Shown here: one piece after another, positions 57,277 through 64,000 of the stretch
Layout of the letters: every line of letters starts with the position of its first letter
Position numbering within the stretch: position 1 is the stretch's first letter
Assembly (NCBI GenBank): GCA_963930655.1
Contig: OZ005605.1
Span: 13,027,501 to 13,091,500 of the forward strand
DNA: 64,000 nt
Reading direction: 5' to 3'
Source of the DNA: Myrica gale
Lineage: Eukaryota > Streptophyta > Magnoliopsida > Fagales > Myricaceae
Notes under the pieces: model-generated
Databases searched by the model: none
Seen by the model: only the letters and a program-made list of their open reading frames with translations
What the model was told of the DNA's origin: nothing
Position numbers and translations under genes: made by a program

Positions 57277-59390
57277 TGTTTCCTACCAACTTTCTTTTGA
57301 AGGAATCAAAATTTTGCTCAAACAAGCAACACCAGTTAACTTCTAATGGGGTTCTGGTCATTGTTCTTGTTTTCTGGTTGTGCTGCTTCTAGTTTTTAGA
57401 TGGGTTTAGATAGGTGTTTTCGAGTGGAAGCCAAAACCTTTCAGGTGTCTGTTGATGTTAGGGGAGATGTTAGATGGTCGGAGTGGAGTCGAAAGTCTCA
57501 TAGTGCCATTTCGCTTGGGAGATTAGGGGCTGCATGGTTAGTTTCTTTAGCCAGCCAGCTATTGGGAGTTGATGCTGATCAGGATGTCGTGTTGAGATTC
57601 AATGAAGGCTCAAGGGCATTCCTGGCTCAACGACGTGCTAACAAGTCGGGTAGATTTGTTGCCGTGATGGCGTTTGGAGAAGGACGCCGGAAAGGGGTGG
57701 TCATGGTCCCTGAAGGTCGAGAGGGAGCTGGTTGGTTGGCTATGGCAGCGTGTTTCCAGGGGGTGGTCGATCAATTTGGGCCGGTAGGGAGTCATCTTGG
57801 TGCTGGCGGTGCAGTGGTAGAAGGAGAGAAGCTGTCCTTCGCGGATGTTGTTCAGATGGGGTTGAGTAAGGGTGGCCATGGGCAGGCTGTTTTTCCTGCT
57901 CAAAGTGTCGTTCCATTTGCAGGAGGCAAAAGGAAGTCGTCGATGTTGGTAGGGATGAACACTGCAGTCGAGGGGGCAGCTATGTCTGCCATGGGGGCTA
58001 CTCCTGTCATGTCAGAGGTTTGCTGCCCAAAGTATTTTCGTTTAAAACTTAACGGCTTGCTTGAGGAATTGAAGAGGCTCATCGGGTTTTTCTTGGGTGA
58101 GGGCTCGGAGGGGCTGTTGGAAGGCTGGGTCGACTGTGCTGAGTGTGCTGGGCCGGGAGTTGGAGGTGGGCCTGTGGGTGGCGTCAGTTCTCTGAAGCCT
58201 GAGGGAGTTGAGGTGGTTTCTCTGAAGCCCGACACCATTGGGTCTGTTGTTGGCTTGGACTGTGGGGTTGGGGAGCTGTCGACTGGGGGCCTTTTGTCGA
58301 GTGGGCCGACTGCTGGGCTTGTTGTAGACCCGGCCCAACGGGAATCTTTCGTTGTCACTGGATCGGTCCTGTCGCCCTCTCCTGGCGGTAGCCTCAACGG
58401 CACACAATCAGATACCAGCTCTAAGTCGGCGGCAGACGACTCGCCGGCGTTGTCTGCGGCTGGGGGTGAGGGTCTCCTTGTCCTGCCGGCGTCGATACCT
58501 TCTCCGGCAGCCTCTAGCGTTCTTGCTGATGGAATATCAGACGTCGAGACACGTTCGAAGGTCACCGAGCTCGGAAGCAGAAAAGGCCACTCGTCGGCGG
58601 CAGATACCCTCTCGTCGGCGCCGTCTGTTGTCGATGGTGACTGCCCGGAGGCCTCTCAGACGCCGGAGTTAACGCCGGAATCTACGCCCGAAGACACTTT
58701 CGAGGGTCAGATTTCATCGGGGGCTCTGGTTGTCTATGATGGAGGGGCTGGGCATGATGGGTTTGCTGGGCCTCTCTCGGATGGGCTGAAAATTGGTGAC
58801 CCGGAGACTTTAGCTGAGTTATCGGGGGCTATGGTTGTGATTGAAGGAGGGGCTGGGCACGCTGGGCTCGCTGGGTGTGCTGGGCCTATCTCTGGGCCCC
58901 TCTTAGGTGGGCAGGAGGAGGGGGAGTGTTCTCTTAGACCTGTTCCAGCGGTCCCTAGTAACGCTTTGGAGGGTGAATCTCCGGCGTGGGTTTTGGATAT
59001 GGTTTCCTCAGTGGGTAATATGGTTGGACTGTCGTGTTGTGGTCAAGAGGACAAACTGAGAGATCTCTTTGCAGCGTTGGAACGAAATCGGGTGCAGCCT
59101 TGTTCGAAAAAGTCTAGAAAATCAAAGGGGAAGATGATCAGAGAGCTGCAGGGATTGAAGTCTTCAGTTAACTATGATGGGGCTCCCTTGATCGTTCGGA
59201 AGACTTAGCGCGGGTTTTTGTGGGGGTGCTTTTGTTTTTCTTGTTGGCGTGTGGGGGGAGTGTTCTCTTAGACCTGTTCTAGGGGTTTTTTTTTTTTTTG
59301 GAGTTCCTCAGTACATTCTCTTGTACTGGTGACTCCGTTGTTCCTTGTTTTCCTTTGTGTTTAATAAAACTGGCTTACTTATCAAAAAAA
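57277..59390 (+). mobile_element. Non-autonomous LINE carrying only ORF1
   Basis: A 16-bp direct repeat with one mismatch (AAATACCATGACAGCGT at 57261 and AAATACCATGACAACGT at 59391) brackets the element. Its 3' end has TTTAATAAAACTGG, then CTTATCAAAAAAA, the terminal pattern of plant L1-type LINEs. Endonuclease and RT (ORF2) are missing although both element ends are present. This indicates mobilisation in trans by a full LINE. Confidence 0.85.
57400..59208 (+). CDS. LINE ORF1-type protein, 602 aa, intact frame
   Basis: Reading frame without interruption, GC-richer than its surroundings. The first ~130 residues (FRVEAKTFQVSVDV, NEGSRAFLAQRRANKSGRFVAV) resemble the N-terminal part of plant LINE ORF1 proteins. 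The middle is Gly/Ser/Pro-rich and probably disordered, with two related segments (ALVVYDGGAGHDGFAGP and AMVVIEGGAGHAGLAG). The end KMIRELQGLKSSVNYDG is the type that precedes the endonuclease ORF in full elements. I see no CCHC knuckle. No RT follows. Codon use and an intact frame suggest recent insertion. It is transposon-derived rather than a host gene. Confidence 0.8.
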   Translation: MGLDRCFRVEAKTFQVSVDVRGDVRWSEWSRKSHSAISLGRLGAAWLVSLASQLLGVDADQDVVLRFNEGSRAFLAQRRANKSGRFVAVMAFGEGRRKGVVMVPEGREGAGWLAMAACFQGVVDQFGPVGSHLGAGGAVVEGEKLSFADVVQMGLSKGGHGQAVFPAQSVVPFAGGKRKSSMLVGMNTAVEGAAMSAMGATPVMSEVCCPKYFRLKLNGLLEELKRLIGFFLGEGSEGLLEGWVDCAECAGPGVGGGPVGGVSSLKPEGVEVVSLKPDTIGSVVGLDCGVGELSTGGLLSSGPTAGLVVDPAQRESFVVTGSVLSPSPGGSLNGTQSDTSSKSAADDSPALSAAGGEGLLVLPASIPSPAASSVLADGISDVETRSKVTELGSRKGHSSAADTLSSAPSVVDGDCPEASQTPELTPESTPEDTFEGQISSGALVVYDGGAGHDGFAGPLSDGLKIGDPETLAELSGAMVVIEGGAGHAGLAGCAGPISGPLLGGQEEGECSLRPVPAVPSNALEGESPAWVLDMVSSVGNMVGLSCCGQEDKLRDLFAALERNRVQPCSKKSRKSKGKMIRELQGLKSSVNYDGAPLIVRKT

Positions 59391-59436
59391 AAATACCATG
59401 ACAACGTTAAAAGGGAGTATAAAGCTCAGTACAAAT

Positions 59437-59835
59437 TAGGGTTGCACAAATGGAAATCTGATCTAGAGTTGCACAATTGAAAATTCGGTTCCAATTTGTG
59501 CTTATATGGAGGATCGGTCAGGTCCAATCCAGTCTAATGTGATTCAGCTCAGACCACTTAAGTGGTCCGAATCGATTTCATTTTTTTTAGGTTAATTTCG
59601 AAGGTGGAAGGGCATATAAAAATGTAGAGTTTTAGTTTAGGTTAAAACTAAACTTTTTAGGTTTGTAATTTGTATTAAAAAATATAAAAATATTTTTTTT
59701 ATTTATATTAATAAATTCGATCCGGTATGGTCCAGACTGGATTGTCAAAAGGTATGGACTGGACCGGACCGGACCGCAAATCCGGTCTGATTTTGTGGTC
59801 TGGTCCGGTCTATGTTCCGATTTTGTTTAGCCCTA
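59437..59835. mobile_element. Second non-autonomous hAT-like element (399 bp)
   Basis: Ends TAGGGTTGCACAAA and TTTTGTTTAGCCCTA, flanked by an 8-bp near-duplication (GTACAAAT at 59429-59436, GTACAAAC at 59836-59843). The interior contains clustered GGACCGGACCGG motifs like the element at 20883, so both belong to one family. Non-coding. Confidence 0.8.
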
Positions 59836-59843
59836 GTACAAAC

Positions 59844-60254
59844 ACCAAATTGGGCTCAAGACCTATAAATACCAAGGTGGAAAGGAAGAAAAGCGAAATA
59901 TGAAAAGGCAAAGAAAACGCAAACAGTACAGATTAAGGAAGGAACGCCAAGCGCAAAGGGAAACTAAAAAATTCTAGAGTCCCACTTCTCTCTAGACCTT
60001 TTTATTCACGTCGTGCGGTGAAACAACCATGACATATAGGCACTTGACACTATCAAGATTTTTTTTTTGGTAAGAAAGTAAGGAGTATATTTCATATGAA
60101 CAAATATATTCCACCAACTACACAAGATCCCCAATGTAGATCAGACAACAACGACCCCTTGTCAACAATGTGATGGAGCAGTACGGGAAGGGGATGAACT
60201 TAACGGGAATGCCTTAAACGGCAGCTTATCCACGTAAGTTTTTTTAAAAAAAAA
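59844..60254. other. Intergenic DNA
   Basis: Begins with a repeat of the 57229-57270 sequence (GGGCTCAAGACCTATAAATACCA versus GGGCTCAAGGCCTACAAATACCA), an old local duplication. No gene is visible. Confidence 0.5.
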
Positions 60255-61743
60255 CTAAATTACCCCGTCAGTTCCTGAGATATGACCAATTTCCAAATTG
60301 GTCCATAAAATATATTCCACTAACTCCTTGGGGTTTGGAACGTTTCCACATTGATCCTCTGTCAGGTAAGATAACGGAATTTGCCTACGTTACTGACGGC
60401 AAACATATCAGAACCATTTAAACATCAACTCGTGTCATTTTTTACCACCTTAATAAAAACTAAATTTGACAAATAAAATATGTACAACGTGTAAATGGTG
60501 ACTCGATTGTCCGCCAAAGGAAAAACCTATTTTCGTCCTTTCACGTTTAACCAACGAATCTATGTTGAATGTTAACTCATTTTCAGCGAACCCAAAACCC
60601 CCAATTTTCCAGCCCTAGTTTGCCAAATATATATATTTTGGCTACGATCTCCGCGTGAGCTAAGTGTGGGCAGCATCATAAACAAAAAAGCGAACAGAAA
60701 GACCATTGATCTTTTTCTAGTTGAAGAGATTTGTTAAAGTGCAGTGGAAGCTTCCCAGGAGCTTTCCAGGAGCAAACGTTGATATATCCGATAGCTTGAA
60801 GTTTTCATCACACTGCGCTTACCTTCCGAGCTTAATGAGTAAAAGTTGTTCGTCTAGCAGAAATCCACATGTTGGTCTAAGTACTGCAATAAACTCAAAG
60901 TTTGCCGCAACTTTGCTTTAGCTTTCTGCTACTTTTTTAGTGCCATTTTGCCTGAAGTTTTCATTGATAAATATTAAAAATGTTAAGAAATAATTCATCC
61001 GCACTCATTATGTATGGTAATACAGCTGTATTTTTTCAATCTTGAGCGGCTGAGCCTGATCTCAATAAGAGATGTTTGTACCTCAGAGCTCAATAAAAGC
61101 TAGACAGCAACTGGTGTGGTCTACTACGAATTAGTGGTCCAAAAGCCCCCATTCATCTTGTGACCATTGTCTTGCTCGTCCTCACCCCTGCCTTCAGCCC
61201 TCAGAAGCACACACGCGAGGCGTCGTGAACCTCCAGCTCTGCCGATGCCACTCCACCATTGCTACCATTGCTCGCAGAGGAAGATGATGCTTCTCTCCTG
61301 GAAATTGCGAGATAATGTGGCACGAGTTAAGGGGGCAATCAAAACGAAATCAAAGAGGGATTGAGAGGAGTTAGGGTCCTTGAGGTGAGAGAGGTTTAGG
61401 AGAAATTTGGGGATTTTGATTTTGGACGTGAAGGGCTTAGGAATTTAAGTTACTTACGGGACACGTGGGTTGTTTTATCCACGTCAAAAGCCATGCATGT
61501 TGGTTGTGGGACCCATAGTTTCAGTTTGTGTCAGATGAGGTGGCCAAAAATGACACATGTCGCTGTTTAAGTGATTTTGACGTGTTTGTCGTCAGTCACA
61601 TAGGAAAATTCTGTTATCTTATATGACATAGGATCAATGTGGGAAACGTTCCAAACTCCAGGGGTCCCTGTAGGAGAAAAATTACCTCATGGACCAATCT
61701 GAGAATTGATCATACCCCAAGGACTGACGAGGTTATTTAGACC
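60255..61743. mobile_element. Mutator-like or foldback element with ~200-bp inverted ends
   Basis: About 60255-60470 matches the reverse complement of about 61510-61743. Shared blocks are CTAAATTACCCCGTCAGT, GGTTTGGAACGTTTCC and CATTGATCCTCTGTCA, with roughly 75-80% identity by eye. The interior holds a GC-richer stretch (61150-61440) with a 65-aa ORF that could be a captured gene piece. No transposase is present, and a 9-bp target duplication is not evident. Long inverted ends favour a Mutator-like non-autonomous element. Confidence 0.7.
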
Positions 61744-64000
61744 TTTTTTTGTCAATGTAGCATCCACATGCTTGAATGGATAACATTAGCTCTGACTGGA
61801 CTTTCTCCACTAACACATGACATGTTGTGATTCGAGCACACGTTGATTTTTGTTTCCCGCGTTAGTAGTTCCCGTTAGTTTTTTCAACAGAGATGGACAA
61901 AGGTTTATTTTGTTAACATAAATTTTATACCATGGGTAGGAAAATAACTTTATTTACCATATGGGCATATCTGCAACTTACTAATACCACAGGGGCATGG
62001 GTGCATTTAAGCCAAAAATTTATAAATTCTTTTATTTTACTTTCCTATATTTGGGATGCATTTAAAAATTGATTCAAAGAAAAAAAATTAAGTCAAGTTG
62101 TCTTTTTTTTTGGAAACTAAGGGTTAAGTACACTTTGCACCCCAATTTATTATTTTTGTCACACAACACCCACCAACTATTGATTTTAGACACTTTGTAC
62201 CCCTTAAAATTTTCGTTTAATTTGGACGGAAAATGATTGTTTTGACAACCAAAATCACAATTTTGTCCCGTAATTGTTTTTGTCATTGACCATTTTATAA
62301 GGATATAATCTTAATTTTAGAGACCAAAAAATAATTTTCCCTCCAAACTAACATTATTTCCCATTGCACTCTATAGCAGCATTTGTGTGAAAAATGCTGC
62401 TATAGACGATTACGTGATTATTTACTATTCTAAGTTATTTATAGTTAATAATTATTTTACATGTTATATAATATATAATATTTTGTGTAGTAATGTATTT
62501 GAAAAAAATTATTCTAGAGGACCCAATTAATAAATATGAAATTAGAGGGAGTGTTATGAAAATTGAAGTTGTTATATGATATAACTTGCGTGACTAGTAT
62601 ACCTAATATATATGTCACTAATCTATTGGTGTATAGTATTTATTCCTAATATGTCACTCATTTATGTATATAATATTTGTACATATTCAGAAGATATTGT
62701 GAGATTAACTTATGCATTAACAAGTACATAACATAATATATGGTCATAGATGTTATGATTGAAATATTAGGTATGTACATATTAAGTATTTAGGATAGCA
62801 CAACAAGTATATAATAAATAGTATGCTAAACCTAAGTATTTAAGTTAGCACATACATATATAATAAAAATATATGACTTACCGTTTATCCAAAAATAAAT
62901 AACAAGTATATAATAAAACAATACTTAAATAAATGGTAGTTATAAATATATGTATATTTATATAAGCAACACATATGGTTGAGTTAGATAAGCAATACAT
63001 ATGTTTTTTTTTTTTGAAGAATCTGTGATAGATTAATTTGCGATATTGCTTCAATTGAAATCTTTTGCATTGTTTTTATTTCTTGTAATTAGCTATAAAC
63101 CCATCAATCGGATTCCAAATAGCATATTAAGACACCCAAATCAAAGACACTAATGTATGTATGTATATACGTTAAAGACAGAAAAATTGGACCATGAAAA
63201 ATCAAAGTAAAACAAGTAAATGTTCAAAACGGTGAGTTTTCTAACCTTTTTCAAAACCGTGAATTTCAACTTTCAATTGCCGAACTCTTTCCCCAAGTGC
63301 CGAAACGCTGTGAGTCTCCCTCAAGTTTCATCTTCTTCGAAATCACTCAGTTTCTCTCGCTTCCTCTCCTTCGAAATCTTTTTGTCACTCTCCACTCTCC
63401 ATTCTCCACTCTCTCACGCTGTCCACTACATCACTCACCTCGCTAGTTCAGTCTCTTTCTCTCTCTATGGCCTCTCACCTTGCTGCTTTTATCTCGATTA
63501 GGTTTCGATTTACTAACATTTTTTGTTTGATTTTATTTTTTATTAGATTTCTATCTTCTAGCAAAAAATTTAAGAATTTTGAATTGCTGTTATATAATTT
63601 TTATTTTCTTTGAATCTTATCGAGTGGGGCAAGCCTCTCACCTTGTTATGCTTGTAGCATTTCGAGGCAGCTGGCAAAAGGCACTCGGGACGCTTCTTGT
63701 TTATTCTGTAAATCATGTCATTGCTAGCAAATATTAGCGATATTTCATGACATTTAATGCCATTCAAGGGTCTACAACTCCATTTCATGTCATGTATCCC
63801 TTTGGTACTTCATAAGGGAGTGACTATAGTCTCAAAAATAATCATGCAGGGCTCTTGTGCATAAAAAAGATGGAGAAGGTACAACTTTTGGGGGGTTTAA
63901 TGGCTGAGAAAATCCGTGACAGTTTTTTTCATGAAGCATGCAATTAATTACTTGCTGAACACTGAATCTCTGAAACTTTCATCATTATGAGAACTGATAA
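61744..64000. other. AT-rich intergenic DNA, no gene supported
   Basis: 62110-62290 resembles one end of another Mutator-like element (GGGTTAAGTACACTTTGCACC) without a visible partner. A pyrimidine-rich leader-like stretch lies at 63300-63480 with a 93-aa ORF lacking domains. It might be the 5' UTR of a gene beyond the window. Confidence 0.45.
62372..62404. repeat. Perfect 13-bp stem hairpin
   Basis: TATAGCAGCATTT and AAATGCTGCTATA are exact inverted copies around a 7-nt loop (GTGTGAA). Confidence 0.85.

Noticed and set aside
57900..58565. 221-aa minus-strand ORF inside the LINE
   Set aside because: It is a shadow of the GC-rich, Gly/Ser-rich ORF1 frame on the opposite strand.
63220..63501. 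93-aa ORF near the window end
   Set aside because: Pyrimidine-rich Ser/Phe/Leu translation without domain; more like a leader sequence.

Overview
The window is nuclear DNA from a flowering plant, most likely a woody eudicot. The host genes are plant families with plant-type introns: patellin, berberine-bridge-enzyme-like oxidases, an LRR receptor-like pseudokinase, plant NTM1 and exocyst SEC10. More than half of the sequence is plant transposable elements or their debris. I see no bacterial-style operons, tRNA, rRNA or CRISPR. The species cannot be fixed from the sequence alone.

Layout. 1-5.5 kb: a CTT microsatellite, a three-copy ~95-bp tandem repeat built around the palindrome GTGTCGACAC, and the two last exons of an N-terminal methyltransferase (NTM1) gene. 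5.5-7.2 kb (minus): an LRR receptor-like pseudokinase with one in-frame stop just before its membrane helix. 7.4-11.0 kb (minus): a Ty3/gypsy chromovirus-type element with nearly identical LTRs that has lost reverse transcriptase and RNase H, so protease reads straight into integrase. 12.4-16.2 kb: a decayed hAT transposase and a Ty3 relict. 17.6-19.7 kb: an intact four-coding-exon patellin gene. 20.4-29.2 kb: small non-autonomous elements (hAT-like, MITEs), direct and tandem duplications, a secreted-looking repeat ORF with stops, and a ~0.73-kb inverted repeat made from two copies of one retroelement end.

30.0-31.6 kb: a 5' half of a BBE-like gene that stops at its FAD-cysteine motif and abuts opposite-strand exons of SEC10. 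31.8-50.2 kb: three degenerate Ty1/copia elements. One is on the minus strand; a Sirevirus with an envelope-like extra ORF and 1.18-kb LTR lies in the middle; a third is on the plus strand. 54.7-56.4 kb: an intact intronless BBE-like flavoenzyme gene. 57.3-59.4 kb: a LINE-type insertion carrying only ORF1, with matching 16-bp target duplications. 59.4-61.7 kb: a second hAT-like element and a 1.5-kb element with long inverted ends. The last 2.2 kb is AT-rich and has no gene I can support.

The host genes do not form a pathway. Only patellin (lipid/phosphoinositide binding, membrane traffic) and the second BBE-like gene (secreted bicovalent FAD oxidase) look intact. The remaining interest lies in how elements have lost functions yet moved (RT-less Ty3, ORF1-only LINE) and in gene fragments joined by rearrangement. 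No clearly new molecular system was found; the strongest candidates for a second look are listed in the findings.
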